Translations under genes and position numbers: made by a program
The notes under the pieces: generated by a model
Databases searched by the model: none
What the model was told of the DNA's origin: nothing
Seen by the model: only the letters and a program-made list of their open reading frames with translations
Assembly (NCBI GenBank): GCA_018340805.1
Contig: JACMZG010001913.1
Location: 34,493,458 to 34,557,457 of the forward strand
DNA: 64,000 bases
Direction: 5' to 3'
From: Microvelia longipes
Lineage: Eukaryota; Arthropoda; Insecta; Hemiptera; Veliidae
Shown here: one piece after another, positions 13,096 to 25,766 of the stretch
Numbering within the stretch: the first letter of the stretch is position 1
Layout: each line of letters opens with the position of its first letter

Positions 13096-14255
13096 AAACG
13101 AACATTTATAAGATAAACTAATAATAAAACAAACTGAAATTTCAACGGTATGAAAAATACTTCGTATTACTATGAAAGGGAGCTTATCAGTGCTAAACTC
13201 TCTTTCGATGGATAGTAAGAATTCAGTACAAAAAGTAAGACTTAGCTGGTGCATTTCCGTGCCCCAATTTGACCTCTAAGCTCCAAAGTGTCATTAAAGA
13301 AATAAAATAGTTTGACCTTGTCTGAGAATGCAATTGTATTTATTTCAAACAAAAGAAAATTACTTGTTGTCACTATAAAACAAAGCTAGAAATAGACAAC
13401 TTTATTTCAAGCATTTAAAAAAACCTTTCGAGATAAACATACCCCCTACCTTGAAATAAATCTAACATGAACCCTAAATAACAACCCGCCCACCTTGAAA
13501 CAGGATGAAATGAAACAAATCTTTAACATCGAAAGTCACGGTATTGTAAATCAGACAGTATAAAACAACCAGGGGGATGCCATATCAACACGCCATCTAT
13601 TGCCAAATCCAAGCAACAGTAAAATAAAGGCGTCAATGCCATTTTATCATAATACTTATGACTTTAAGCATTCTTTACAACAAATATTTTTCTATACAAC
13701 TAATGTTTTTGATGTAGTTATAACAAATATATGATTAGCACTCATATATTTCTCAGTTTATTATTATTATTATTTCTCAGTTATTAACTCTTGCTCAGTT
13801 TTAGTAGTTATAAAAATGAGTCAAAGAATTTAAAAATCTAGTTTTAAAATCATTTCCATCACGGTAGATTGTAATTCACAAATTTATAATAATTAAAAAT
13901 TAATAAATTTAATTTATTGAACGTATAAATTCTAATATATTATTTTTAGCAAATACTTATAAATACTAATAAATACTAGTAAATATTAATGAGCAGTTAA
14001 AAATTATTTAGTTTTCCTATAAAAAAATAATATACTCTTCGTATTTAGTGCATCCTAGAAAAATTAATTACTCCGTCATTCTTGCGATCCATAAGTGTCC
14101 ATTTTACCGAAGTGAAGAATTGTTAAATTTAATAATTTATATAGTGGTTGACAGTTATAATTTATAAGAGAAAATTATAATAAAATAATAATACTGCTCA
14201 ATTTGTATTGTGAATAAAATTCCAATTTCTGTGTAAATTAGTTAAAATTAACAAA
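13096..14255. other. Intergenic / presumed promoter and 5' UTR of the ankyrin-Dpy30 gene
   Basis: No gene seen. The last few hundred bases before the ATG at 14,256 should contain the promoter or 5' UTR, but no single element stands out. The start context AACAAAATGG is good for insects. Confidence 0.4.
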
Positions 14256-14343
14256 ATGGTGAATATGCATCAAAGTCCTGGTGGATCAAGTACATCCTCG
14301 TCATCAAAACCGTACAATATGACCGATTTTTTTCTAGGATTGT
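14256..14343 (+). CDS. Ankyrin-Dpy30 gene, exon 1 (start)
   Basis: ATG in context AACAAAATGG, encoding 29 codons plus one base. The peptide begins MVNMHQSPGGSS, is Ser-rich, and ends in MTDFFLGL. The donor GTAAGT at 14,344 gives phase 1. A second in-frame Met (before TDFF) is possible, but the first has the better context. Intron 1 is 701 bp. Confidence 0.75.
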
Positions 14344-15044
14344 GTAAGTCTTAGATTGGCAATAGAATGATAAATGGTGTTGCTTTTATTTTTAGCACAA
14401 TTTTCATTTTCTTATAGTTTTGACGTTTAAATAACTTTGGTTGTTCAAAAATCTGTAAAATGAAGAGGCAAAGATTTTCATTGGAAAGAAGGATATTATT
14501 TATGTTTTCGGGGCGCTAAATCGAATAAAACCAGTCTGAAGTTGATACAACCATCCTAAGTAAACCAAAAAGTCGAAAACAACCGTGTGAAATAACCGGA
14601 AACCAAAACTACGGCCAGTAAATAACATATTACATTTTCGGGTGCTGATTATAATAAGTTTGGCCCGGAGTTAATATGCTTACTCAAAGTACTCACTGCT
14701 TAGGTTTCCAGCTTTGAATCTTGGTACCAGCGAAAATTTTGTATCAATTTAATTTTTCTGTACTTATAATTAAATAATTTAAATTTAGTAATTATTTAAT
14801 TTAATTTTGTATCATATTTATACAATTTAAGTTTATAACTATAATATGCATATGTGTGCTTCTCCTTTTGAAAACTCTGCCAATATTGTGTTTTAAGTTA
14901 TTAATTATAGTGTTATTAGTTATTATTATAGTGTATTAAGATTATTGAGCACGAAATTATGTACTGCCTAAAGGATTATAACCCGCTTTAAATATTTCCC
15001 GTTTGGGAACGGATAAATAAATCGATTGTTTTTGTTTGTTGCAG

Positions 15045-15112
15045 CGGCTTGGTATGAAACTAGAGAGTTGAAAAGATGGATCAGGCAAGGAGAAATACCT
15101 CACCTTAAGCAG
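15045..15112 (+). CDS. Ankyrin-Dpy30 gene, exon 2
   Basis: The acceptor is TTTGTTGCAG and the donor GTAATA at 15,113. The first two bases complete a Ser codon begun in exon 1, and the exon ends in phase 0. The peptide AWYETRELKRWIRQGEI is an amphipathic helix that opens module 1. It corresponds to the QLRVWIHEKDL lead-in of module 2 and the MERLAQLVLEGKG lead-in of module 3. Confidence 0.85.
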
Positions 15113-18100
15113 GTAATAATAAGTCAATGCGGGAGTTGTTTTAAGAAGGTATTAACTTATCCCATGACAAGTATGTTATTTTTATGTCCACATTCCAAAC
15201 CAAGTTTGTGAAAACGCTTTTTCTCTATAATTTATCCGTAACATTGACATTACTTGCGCCGAAAATACCTATTTACTTTAATTAAGATGAATTATGTCTA
15301 CTTTTGGCGCAAGTGGCGAAAGTAAGAAAAATTCTCCGTTACTCCGTTTCTTCATTTTGAGTTTGTTAGTACGGGTTGCCAGTATGAGTTCTTGTGCCTT
15401 ATCGAATGCGCTTACTTGATTAACTTAACAAAGTAGATAAGTATTTATGAAGAAAAAAACTCCACCTGAATTAATTAAATTCATAATTAAAACTATTTTA
15501 TAATATTAAATAAGTTGAGCTGTGGAGTCAATCAATAAAAGGAATTGAAAGAAACAGTCTCTCCACTGATTTTAAAGATAATTTATAGACAGAGCCAGCT
15601 TTCGTTTCAACACTTTGAACAACTCAATTATGCCTGTTGCTTGACTCTTTCTTCTCGATCGCCAGCACTGATGATGGTTTGTTAAAACTGAAAGCTGGCT
15701 CTGTCTATAAATTATCTTTAAAATCAGTGGAGAGACTGTTTCTTTCAATTCCTTTTATTTTATAATAATATTTAATAACTCACTATTTAATAATAGATAA
15801 CAGCAAAATCTAAATTAAAATGTTAGGTTTTTAATCTGTTTTTATGGTGTGGCATCACTTTACATATTGTTTCTTTTAAATGTTTGGTATGCATTATTAA
15901 TATTTTGTTACTCTAGTGCAGGAATAGTTGAAGTAATCTACTACTGATGCTGCAAATCGAGTTTCACTCTGCAAAACGTTTAGTTGTAAATGTTTAAAAA
16001 AAAGTTTTTTAAGGACCGCAGTCTTCAATAAGTTGTCTCTAAAATCAGAACTTTTTTAAAACAGCTTTTATCCTCTTCAATAACAATAATTGTTAAATAC
16101 GGTACTCTAAATGTGATTAAAAGTCGCTGCTTATCTCGTGTGGTGTTACATTCCTCAACACTGTTTACATTTCACTAGTTGCGAAATGTAAACTTTGTTT
16201 TCCTTCTAGAAAGGTTTAATACACTTCTAATGATTAATAAAGTTAAAACAAATTATTTAAATGAAAAAATAATGCTTAAGGAATTTAAAAACGGTTCTGT
16301 TTTTTTTTTTATTCATTACTAAGGAATTAATTTCCTATAATGGATTTATATTGTTAATAGGTTTCCTGCTAGTATATATTCTTATTTTGACAGGTTGTAA
16401 TGTGTCAACATGTCCCTTCATAATTATTATGAAAGGGGGCCACTTCGCGGCCTCCCCCCTTTTATGACTCCAACCTATTAAGCTAATTTTTTCTTCGCAA
16501 ATTTTCTAAACACTGTTCGATTAAGCATATGCAAATCGTTACAAAAACCTTATTGTCAAAAAAACCTAGTTCATTCTGAATCTAATAAGAATGATACGAT
16601 TTTTTTATTTTCTTTAAAAAATAATATTGTTCCGATTATCAAACACTTCTGAATACCCAGTTATCCGCACTCTTATTATTAACGTATTCTATGCGATTTC
16701 ATTGTTATAATCTGATCTAGATCGAGTGCACCCTGTTTATACAAACTAAGCAAAAACTATTTGGTCTTATTAATAATACTACAAACGTTAATATTGTGAT
16801 GTATGAAAACTATGTTTCTTTTAGATAATTGCTTATACCCTAATGGGACATTATTATATAAAGTTATGTATTCTGACACAGATAGGTTATAGCATTGATC
16901 AAGAGAAACTTTATCTCAATCACTGCTACAGTGATTAATAGTATGATGCATTACGTTTCGTATTTTATTTATTATGTTTAGGGTGAGAATTTAAATTCTA
17001 ATTATTTTTGAAAAATCACTAAATTAATATTTTTAACTATGTTCATTCGTTCATGTGCATTAGATTGTTGATATTTTTTAACACAAACCAATTCTCTTAA
17101 TAAAAATTGAATCGTAGCAGAACCAGCGTACAAGTTTAAATCGCAGTTTTATTTGTTATCTTAAACAATAAGCACCGAATTAATATACCGTTATAACCAA
17201 AAGTTAAAATGAAGCCAACAACTTTCTTTAACATGTTCTGAAACTTTCATGAAAATCAACATCGATAGCTGTCAGTAAATTTGTAAAAACTTTAAGATAA
17301 TGTTTTAAAAAACTTTATTTACTTAATGTGATTAATCATACCAACATTTTCTAATAAAACTATTTCTCTTCCTCAATTTTTCTTGTCTTGTTTTTTTAAG
17401 ACTTGAAACCCTGTTTCATTTATGTTGGAAGTATGATTCAATAAAAGTTGGCTCTCATAACTTATTTTATGATGATAGAGTTTTACATGCACTCTTTATT
17501 TTTCCAAATTGTAATTATTGGGAAAGTACTGCCAATTGAAATATTGGTTTGGACTTATAATATTTTTAATATTAACAATTAAATTGATGATGACTTCAGT
17601 TCTTTTTAAAAAAATTATTTAAAGTCAATTGATGAAGCCCAGGGATCCTGAGTTTCGTCAGTTCTTGACATTGACATAAAAGATAAAGTTTGAAAATTAA
17701 TAAAATTTATAAAAATTCTATATATTTTTCCATAAATTTGTTTTAAATTTACATCTGTTAACAAATTGCATAATGTAACTTTCAAAGAAGAAATCAGAAT
17801 TTAAGTAAACTTGTGTTTTTATATATGGCGGACAAAGTGACTTAAGGCAGACTTAACTTAAATATATGTATAACTTAAGTCTTAACGTATGTATTCAAAT
17901 GTATATGAACGTAGCTCAAGTCATATAATAAGAGAGAAATAAGCTTTAAAATAGAAAACTTTTTGTATTTCGAAGTTACAAAAGGACGTTTTGTATTGCC
18001 ATTTCAATGGTAGTTAAACGATAATCTATTTTAGTTTTTCTAGACTCTATACATTTTTATTTATTATGCATAACTACTTTACTTTATTCTAAGATATTCA

Positions 18101-18240
18101 ATTTGCTAAATTGATATTACATTCATTTGATTAGAGTCTAATATCTAGGTTAATAATATAATGACCTAGATAATAATATCTCCTATTGATATCTAGGCCT
18201 CTAAGTTAACTAAATTTATAAAATTTTGTTCATGTTAAAG
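15113..18240 (+). other. Intron 2 (3.1 kb)
   Basis: It contains the 70-bp-arm inverted repeat at 15,534-15,759 and a GC-rich hairpin near 16,430-16,465 (GGGGGCC with GGCCTCCCCC). The remainder is AT-rich with no gene seen. Confidence 0.7.
15534..15759. mobile_element. Inverted-repeat PLE-terminal-like element with hammerhead-like motif
   Basis: The two arms, 15,534-15,603 and 15,690-15,759, are 70 bp each and look perfectly complementary around an 86-bp spacer. At the right arm, GCCAGCA is followed by CTGATGA (15,668-15,674), a GGTTT/AAACT hairpin, GAAA (15,690-15,693) and GCTGGC, which pairs with GCCAGC. This resembles a hammerhead with stems I and II but no stem III or cleavage triplet. 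Similar AT-rich sequence (TTTTATAATATTAAATAA-like) lies on both sides and may be a diverged target duplication. The arm end GTGGAGAGACT is shared with 47.2 and 51.5 kb. Confidence 0.55.
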
Positions 18241-18453
18241 GCTCGCCTAGAAATGTGTCATGACGCTTGCATCAGAGGAAATGTAACAGATTTACAGCAA
18301 CTCTTAGAATCGCCACCTGGTGGGGTTCCGTTAGAACTAAGCTTGGATTCAAACGGATTAGGATTATTGCACAAAGCTGTTATATACAATCATTTGGACG
18401 TAGTGGAGTTTTTATTAGACACGTATCCACATACGTTGGATTTATTAGATAAG
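18241..18453 (+). CDS. Ankyrin-Dpy30 gene, exon 3 (module 1 ankyrin repeats)
   Basis: The acceptor AG is at 18,239-18,240 and the donor GTATGT at 18,454; both ends are phase 0 (71 codons, residues 53-123). The peptide contains HDACIRGNVTDLQQLLES, then NGLGLLHKAVIYNHLDVVEF and LLDTYPHTLDLLDK. These match ankyrin helices: a TPLHxAA-type turn written GLLHKAV, and VVEFLL in helix 2. Confidence 0.92.
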
Positions 18454-20512
18454 GTATGTTTATAATTGCTTTCCTTTATTCTATAAAAGGAGGAGAACTA
18501 TTGTAATGTATTTATTTGTTATCCAGTAATAGGAGCCTGATTATCCAATCACCAAAGCGCATAGTAAACAATGTGAAACATGGTCTTTAAATAAATGGAA
18601 GAAATGAACGTAAAAAGTTGATATTTTTCTTTTTTAACTAATTTTTACTTTTCAGCGCCTTAAAATTCCGAAAGTAAAGAAAAAACGTAAGTGTAATGGT
18701 TTGACGGATCAAATAGAAAATAACAGAAAACCAAAACAACGAGTGTCGTTTATTATGTTTTTGGGGTACTGAATCTAACAAATCCGGCCCAAGGTAAATA
18801 CCACCCCCTTAAATAAGCGAAATGTGTCATAAATCTCATTTAATAAAAAAAGTTTATAAAACTTATAAAAACGGTTTATTAAAAGTTTATGAAAATGGTT
18901 TTAGAGAGCAAAAAGGAAATACTCGCACCATCTTTCAGTTGACTTTATTTAATATTTTTTAGTAACAATTTTAAAATATAATTTACCACACTAATTTAAT
19001 GGAACCATTATTTTAATCATACCAAAAACTAATTACGTGGTAAAAAACTCCCCGCCAAGTCTTTGGTCCAAAAAAGTAGGCAAATGAACTCTTCTGTCTC
19101 GCCAAGTCATGTCCGTATTGGGTGGAGATGGTCATTGGCGTATTAAAGTAAAGTTGCTAGGTTGGCAATACTAAAGGGCCTTATTCAAACTGTGAGGCAA
19201 TCATCAGCTTCTTCTATTTTTATGTACATATATCTGTTAACACGCTACAGACCCTCAAAACCACTACTTTGTTGCGTACAGTATAATATACACTGGCAGC
19301 TTTAATTGACTTTATTTTACTGACTGGTATTTTTAACTTTTATTCTTGACTTGGTGGGAGGAACGCTGCTGCGTTACTAAATTAGTATTTAATGACTAAT
19401 GGACCATTAATTCATAATTGAGCTTACTATTTTAACAACCGAAACTTTTGCCAACTTCGAATAATTCGACATTATTGTGACATAAATATTCAATAAAGTA
19501 TCGTATTTTTATTGTAAATGTATTTTATTCAGTTGTAAACTGAATTTTAGATAATGTAACTATTATGTATTTTCTAGTTGCATGATTGTTGAGATGCAAG
19601 GTCGGTTTGTTACAATACGTAGTTAATTTGAGTTTTACAATTTTCTCGTTAGCCTTATCGACAGTGTCGTTCTCACTAAACCTCTAATTTAGTTGCTTCT
19701 GAGGATATTTACGTAAGTAATTGAGGAAACTTAACATCGCGGAATATAAGGCTTGAAATACACTTGATGGGACGTTTATTGATAAATTTCAACTGATTTA
19801 AATGACTAATACTAATATTCATAAAGCTTGAATGTATAAAATTTAAAATATATTACGATTGAATCTAAATATAGACCAATTTCACAATCATCGTAAGTCT
19901 TTAATAATACAACAATAGCAATAGCTCCAACTCAGCAACTCTAACCCAACAACTACCATAAGAATTTGTGATTTCATATTGCATTTTGATATCGATAGAA
20001 ATAACAGAAAAAGGCCCAGTGGCACCAACTAAAAACGAAGAGCCATATGAATCAAGATTTTTTTACGTTTTTAGACTGTTTGAAAATGGTAGAGAGTTAA
20101 ATAAATTTATAGTCACAGATAGTAAAATAATTCCTAAGAAAAGGAAGGCCATTTTTTGACTTTGAAAGTTATTTAGTAAAACCTATTTAGATCTAGTAAA
20201 CATGTTTATAAATAAAACGGTAAATGCAACAGTACCGCTGAAGAATTGTACCGAGTGGGACATTTCAGGCGCACCAACTTTATCTCTTTAAAAATATATA
20301 TGGAGAAAGCATGTTCCTAGACTTTTGAAAATGCTCTCTGCCCCCAGTAAATTGATTTAAATTGAGTTTAAATTTTAGATTATTCTTTTGTTAACTATTA
20401 CCCAAATATGGGAACAATGTAACTAATTTGATAACTTTGAAAGGTTAAATTAAAGCATACGGTAATATTGCTTATTTTAAAAATTTCATTGAATTCTAAG
20501 GAAATTGATACT

Positions 20513-20960
20513 AGTAGTATTAGTAATAGTAGGGATGGGGAGGCCAAGCCTAGTGAGTAGACATTCCTTTAGGATCCTTTTCACCAACCCCGAAATCGTT
20601 CACCCACCACTACACCACCGTTACCTCATCCTCATCAAACCCTCTGCTACGATGAATGAAGGTGAGGTCTTGCCATCTTAGAGACTCCAGTTCCTCCTTT
20701 CATAGAGCCCCTGTTCCAAAGAGTTGAAACCTGAGTCTTCCTAATCCTTCACTAACTCCTAAGCTATTTCCTCTTCATCGTCATCATATATTGGACATAT
20801 GGGGTTCTCGGCTATCTTCAGTAATGCTAGATGTCTGTTGAGTCTACATTGTCTTTTCAGGATTCCCACCATAAGCTTGAGACTGGACCTTCCAAGATCG
20901 AGAAGCCATCTAAACTTGATACTAAGATTTCTGTATTCTAGTAATTTTTCATCAAGCTAT
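20513..20960 (-). mobile_element. Non-LTR retrotransposon 3' end with pol C-terminus remnant
   Basis: The minus-strand translation between about 20,945 and 20,770 reads GRSSLKLMVGILKRQCRLNR, HLALLKIAENPICPIYDDDE and EEIA. This is the pattern at the C-terminus of many arthropod non-LTR pol proteins (LLTGHCRLNxHL, then P.CR.C.EEEET). The second Cys of the knuckle is lost and a stop follows, so it is dead. Downstream on the same strand lies a 3' UTR shared with 12,890-13,095, ending in (CTA/TTA)n. Confidence 0.7.
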
Positions 20961-22087
20961 TATTTGAAATGTATTATAGATTTTTGTTCAAAATTAATAA
21001 AATGAAACATTATAACAAAAACGTTAATGATGTATCAATGTCAAATCATAACTTAATAGAAATTACCGGAATATGGTGATCCTAGTGTCTAATTTCTTAG
21101 GATTCAATGTTTTTAAAGTAAGCAATAATACCTTATGCTCTAATTTAATTTTTCAACGTTAGTTGAATCTTAGTTTACTGCAAATAAGGTAATAAAATTA
21201 CTATATTTGGGTAATAGTTACTAAGTTTAATGGCAAATTTGAACTCTCAAGAGTTAATTTACAGGGGGTAGAGCCCGTTTTGGAAATTCTAGCATCATGT
21301 TTTTCCCATATTTTAAAGGATTTAATGTTGGTCCATCTAAAATCTTCCACTCGGAAAATGATTTGAGTTGTTTTATTAGATTAGAGTCGATATCAGTGTA
21401 ATTCAAATTCAACTACTTTTCAGAGTCATTCTACTTATCTAAATAACCATTTCTGAAGTATATTTTGACTCTAAATTCCTGGCATTTTTAGTTTAAAAAA
21501 ACTGATTTTTCTTTTATCTTAAGCATTGTTTCATTGGGGTCGGTAGATTTTTTTGTAACAAGAGAAAACTTTTCTACAACTGTTATCTCCGAACAAGGAT
21601 CATCAAATCGTATTTAGAAAATTTTTCACACAGAAACTTTCTTATCTCCAAATCTAGATTTAACCTAAAATTAAGTTTGTCTTTTTTGGGGATGACTTTT
21701 TTTTAAGGTAATCTTTGTAAAAACTTTTTGTTGATTTAAGTTTGATTTATTATAGCTGAGGAACTTTGTCAATACTGAAAACGACACAGATTCATATTTT
21801 ACAATGTTATATTTACAGACAGTAAATGTTACATGAAGTAACAATAAGCAACTAAAGGATCAGCAGGATCAGCATAACGTCAATAATTATTTGGTTTTTT
21901 GTTCGATATAAATATTCTTAGATTGGTACTGATAATGCAACACTCGGGTTCTTGACTAATAAAGGTATCTCAGTAAATTAATTCTACTCCAAATGAACGG
22001 GGTAAGCCTAGTAGTAAAGACTAAATTTACTTACTGATGACATATTAGTGAGCTCATTTATTTGAGCTTAGAATATAACACCATCTG

Positions 22088-22116
22088 CTGATGACGACGT
22101 TAAACCGAAACCGGTT
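22088..22116 (+). ncRNA. Weak hammerhead-like word
   Basis: CTGATGA (22,088-22,094) is followed 12 bases later by CGAAACCGG (22,106-22,114). The two core words are in the right order and spacing, but stem II is poor and no convincing stem I or cleavage triplet is seen. It could be a decayed relative of the PLE-associated motifs. Confidence 0.25.
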
Positions 22117-22943
22117 GAGGGATATTCATATCTAAAAGTAAATATCAACATTATCTTGCTTATTAATTAAAAATACCCATATTTTCCTTAAAACACTTTT
22201 GGCTGAATGTATTCTAATTTAAAATGGGTTCTTTAAAAATTTAAATTTGCCCAATTTTTAAGAATCGGAAAAGTAAATAAATAATGCCTATAATGATAGG
22301 TTTCTTAAGGAGGAATTGCGCCACAGCTATTTTATTTTTAGACTCCTAGCTGCTTTATTCTATTGCAAAACTGCTTCACAGTTTTTTAATATTTAGTAAA
22401 CTAAAGTTCTGGGGGGAAATCACTCATATCACATACGATAACAATAATTTATGTGTTATCGATGTATTTCAACTTTTTAATTATTATATTTTAACAATTA
22501 TTTTATATTATTATATTTTTAATTATTATATTTTTACTTTTTAATTATTATATTTTGGCTATTTTAAATACTTAAAATGAATTATTCATGGTAATTTCGT
22601 GTTTTAAAATGTGTTGTGCAGATAATAAATTTTTAAGTGCTTGTTGTTCACCCTACTTTTCGTTTAATTTATGATATTATTAGTTTGAATTTGAGGAAAT
22701 AGTTATTTTTTACATATTATAATTAATATGTATTAACTTTAATGAAGAAAGGCATCAATAGAGCTCTTGTTTTAGTTATCTCAACGCCGAATACTGCTCA
22801 AAATAAGATTCACTCGTCCCAAATGTAAGATGATTGATTTTTATAACAATCAAGTAAAACTTGATTGTTTTAAAAAAGTAAATTTTTTTTCACTGATATC
22901 CAAACCACTTTGCCTAAAAATTTTTAGATCCAAGTTTGTATAA

Positions 22944-23376
22944 TAGACCAAGAGCCCAGGGGTGTTTTGTTCATAAAAAGTGTAATGGCTGGAACCGGTC
23001 TCAATTTTTCGTAAATACCTTCCTGAACAAGGATCTGCAATTCTGCCGACTCGTATCGGATGGGCGTCCCAGGCAGAACGCACTGTAGGAGTCAAATTTA
23101 CCACCGAAGTTAACAAACAGTGTAATGGCTGGAACCGGTCTCAATTTTTCGTAAATACCTTCCTGAACAAGGATCTGCAATTCTGCCGACTCGTATCGGA
23201 TGGGTGTCCCAGGCAGAACCTTTGACCCCTAAAGTGCGTTCTGCCTGGGACACCCATCCAATACGAGTCGGCAAAATTGCAGATCCTTGTTCAGGAAGGT
23301 ATTTACGAAAAATTGAGACCGGTTCCAGCCATTACACTTTTTATTAACAAAACACCCCTGGGCTCTTGGACTATAA
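22944..23376. repeat. Foldback element with duplicated left arm
   Basis: The left arm (about 22,944-23,079) is repeated directly at 23,117-23,221; the complementary right arm is 23,233-23,376. The shared core reads TGTAATGGCTGGAACCGG, followed by about 80 bp ending in CCCAGGCAGAAC. It is almost unmutated between copies (one C/T difference noticed in GGGCGTCCC versus GGGTGTCCC), so it is young. Open frames through it are arm translations, not genes. Confidence 0.85.
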
Positions 23377-24892
23377 CAATTTGAGCATTGCAGGCTTAAA
23401 AATAACTAATACAATACAATGAGTAACTAATATACTAATAACTAATAACAATACTAATAACTAATACAATGAGAATTGGTTAAACTAAAAATGGGTTTTG
23501 ATCATTTGTCAGATTTGCATTGATCTAGAGATTTGAAATGATCCAAGCAACTAAACAATCCAAGTGACGAAATAGCTTTTTTCCGCAAATTTTACTTTTC
23601 TTAAATATTTTTTTTAATTGGGTATAAAAATTTGTTCAATTAATATTTGCATTTTTTCTTACCTCGATTGACCTAACAAAACAAAAAACCCATAGCTTAA
23701 AATTTTTGCATCTTCATCATTTAAGGGGGGTTATTTTTCTTAGGAGCTATAGCGCGTTTGATTAATTGATTTACTTATATGGATCTATCATCATGGAGAC
23801 AAAAATGAATGTTGCTCGATTGAATATTGATGGTGAATTTGTGTTTTAGTTGCAAGTCGGATCCTAATTCCTGGTAGTTAAATTGCTTAGGTCTTTCTTC
23901 TATTTTTCCTTTTTGTATCGTCCGTCAGTAAATATCTCCTAACACAAATCAATTTGAATATTTCTACTTTTTACTTTTTCTAGTCTTTAGGTTTCTCTCG
24001 AATGTTTTTTAGTTGTCTAGAGACTATCATGTTTCAAATATAAAGAGTTACACGATTAGGGTAGACTCGATTTCTTGAATAGAAAATGATAAAGTTGTGA
24101 TTTTTAAACAGAGCGAATAGAGAGTTCCCTTTAGTAAGGACTAAGCTAGATGGAGATAGCTCCGCCCCTCAATGATATTATTCCGTCAGGGATGTGCAGC
24201 TTTTATAAAAGTAACAGTAACAATCGATATAGTTGAAGTAAACTACTTTGAGTTAAATGACTTTGAAAGTTGAAATTGAGTTTAAAGTTGAAATGATTCA
24301 ACTCCGACTTCACATTTTCAAACAAACGAAAACCTTACTCGTAGTAGATTCAAACCCAAAAAACCACCATCCGTGATAATGTCTTTGTAAAAAGTTTAAA
24401 TTTGATAATCAAGTTAAAAAAACCATAAAAAAAGTTATGATAAAATTAATTACAGTTTTTATGATAAAACAAAATGTTATCATTTTTCAAAGCATCACTA
24501 CAGTCAAAGACTAAGTATCAGTATCAGCATGTTACTTGGCACCAGTTAACTTAAGTTTCTATTCGCGATAAACAAATCCATATCGACTCTCACCATATTA
24601 GAATTGTATACGTACCTAAGGCTACAGTCTTTAGACTGTCTGGTGCAGACCTCAATTTCGGCAACTGTAGTCTGTCTTATTATTTTATATTTTTGATGGG
24701 CCTCAAAAAGCAATGTTATAGTCATATTCCATAGTCCATTTTAACTGAATGTATTATACGTATATAGTTATAATATTCATAGTACTTTCGAAATTCAAGG
24801 AGAGGTCGGATTATCTTGATATTCTCTAAAAAATAAGATTCTATGCCATTCCATCGTGACATATTATTCATTCAAAGCAAAATTTCTTATTT

Positions 24893-25125
24893 TTTTTTTT
24901 AATCCAAGGTGCCTCGAAACTTTTCTTCATTACATCGGATTCGCTTCAATCATCTCAGTACTTCGGACTCGCTTCGTTCAGCCTCACAATATAAAGATCA
25001 CCAAATTTATTCTGCGGCACGTTTTCAAACTCGTTTTGCTTGTTCCCAGGGAGTAAATAAATTTGCTTATTCTCAACTTTTTCATCCAAGCACTGACCTT
25101 GCACAATGTTCCAACAAAAACCATT
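24893..25125 (-). mobile_element. MITE-A, partial copy
   Basis: It matches the 9,239 copy: GGTGCCTCGAAACTTTTCTTC, CACATCGGATTCG-like and CTTCGGACTCGCTTCG words, and a CCAAGCACTGACC-type segment. The far end is lost, although scraps of the family's middle (AATAACGTCA) appear near 25,440. Confidence 0.6.
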
Positions 25126-25586
25126 TACATACTTGCCGTAATAAACCTTTTTTGCTTATTTATTGCACAAAGGGATATTTTTCTACCAAATTTTAACCCA
25201 ATCAGAGTGTTCGAGTCAAACGTTTTCAGTCATTTGACAAAAATTAAACTTATGCTGATAATGAGCTAAAACTTATAAGTCTAAATGTTTTCCAAATTTC
25301 AAATTAATCGTTATTTTTTATTTTAAATACCTTTATTAAATAAACTTACAAATATAAATAAATATATTCTAATATTAAGGTTACCTCTCTGCTAAAAGGC
25401 TTACGCCTTGATTTTTTTTTCTGAGTGATTATTGCCGGTTAATAACGTCAAAAAAGATTTGAATACCATTTAACGTAGATTAAAACGTTTTAAATAAAAC
25501 ATTTCACTATCTAAATACCAATTTAACTTATATCAATTAATAAATAAGTTGACGATGTGACTTAACAAACGTTTTTATGAGACTAA

Positions 25587-25766
25587 AGCCCGTATTCAAA
25601 GACATTTTCCTTACGTAAACCTAACATTTTCCTTAAGAAAACCTTAAGGCTTCCTTAAGGAGACCTAACATTTTCCTAACCTAAACTGTAAACCTAACAT
25701 TTCCCTTAAGGGCTCCTTAAGAAAAATATTTGGTTTAGGTAAGGAAAATGTCTTTGAATACGGGCC
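25587..25766. mobile_element. Palindromic MITE, longer relative of the 10-kb copy
   Basis: About 180 bp. The ends are GCCCGTATTCAAAGACATTT and its complement, and the interior consists of repeated CCTAACATTTTCCTTAAG words in both directions. It looks like the 107-bp element with an internal duplication. The right flank is TTA and the left TAA, so the target duplication is eroded or shifted. Confidence 0.8.

Noticed and set aside
22850..23116. 88-codon minus-strand ORF
   Set aside because: Translation of the foldback arm; the same peptide recurs with each arm copy.
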